DNA of 64,000 nt from Linum tenue (lineage: Eukaryota > Streptophyta > Magnoliopsida > Malpighiales > Linaceae), in assembly GCA_946122785.1 (NCBI GenBank), contig CAMGYJ010000006.1, forward strand, positions 38,274,066 to 38,338,065, in the 5' to 3' direction. Each line of letters begins with the position of its first letter. The first letter of the stretch is position 1. The notes below the pieces were generated by a model. The model saw only the letters and a list, made by a program, of their open reading frames with translations, was not told the origin of the DNA and made no database searches. A program made the translations under genes and the position numbers. Positions 63,804-64,000 of the stretch are shown here, piece by piece.

Positions 63804-64000
63804 CACTCGATTCCAGCAGCTTTTAGCCTTTTACTAATCGGTTCTATTCCCTCTGAGGCTACTCGATTCCAGCAGCTTGAGCCCGAAGATATACAGCAAA
63901 ACAAAGGACCACTGCTTTCTTCTCTCGTTGCGATCTCGATCAATCTCGCTACTACTTTTAGGTCAGAAGGTTCGTCCTATTTCGGCATCTTCTACATTCG
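63804..64000 (+). other. Short duplication at the window end
   Basis: ctcgattccagcagctt occurs at about 63806 and again at about 63866. The following pyrimidine-rich DNA could be a 5' leader of a gene beyond the window. No coding frame can be assigned. Confidence 0.3.

Overview
The window reads as nuclear DNA of a flowering plant, most likely a eudicot. The support is one intact six-exon gene of plant architecture (a LAG1/LOH ceramide synthase, 31545-35566) set in densely nested plant transposons: Ty1/copia, Ty3/gypsy Tat and chromovirus elements, L1-type LINEs, a Cassandra TRIM, Mutator-like elements and short hAT elements. There are no bacterial-style operons. Species cannot be named from what I can see. 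All calls are by eye; no search was run.

Layout. 1-2249: decayed end of a chromovirus (RT, RNase H, integrase, chromodomain-like tail) with its 3' LTR. 3256-8400: complete but dead Ty1/copia element with a perfect 5-bp target duplication. 8406-12900: old L1 LINE on the minus strand, split by a Pack-MULE (10726-12257) that carries a dioxygenase gene fragment inside its long inverted arms. 14255-15619: solo LTR with hairpin motifs. 15640-16075: MPP10-like gene relic. 16534-19727: a second MULE holding one hAT, which holds another hAT, each with its own target duplication. 19812-30796: young 11-kb Tat-lineage Ty3/gypsy element, nearly intact except for one stop codon in pol and a clipped 3' LTR.

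31101-36718: the LAG1/LOH locus, the only clearly functional host gene. 36727-39757: hAT, 5'-truncated LINE (minus) and another hAT, each with a perfect target duplication. About 40126-48150: longer LINE of the same family on the plus strand, its ORF2 interrupted by a Cassandra TRIM (45368-46000) with two apparently identical LTRs that carry a 5S-rRNA-derived promoter. 48232-49748: broken plant-mobile-domain gene. 49850-50960: LTR-like relic. 51674-57590: minus-strand CRM-like chromovirus whose 5' LTR abuts the pol end of a second copy. 57591-64000: AT-rich DNA with small repeats, hairpins and MITE-like relics.

The most interesting structure is inside the Tat element. On the strand opposite gag-pol, between integrase and the 3' LTR, lies an apparently intact five-exon gene (29175 down to 26677) whose four GT-AG introns keep frame and give a 734-residue product. 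The right edge of the same element is also odd: the truncated 3' LTR joins directly to a second copy of the left flanking DNA, which then continues as the uninterrupted pre-insertion site leading into the LAG1 promoter.
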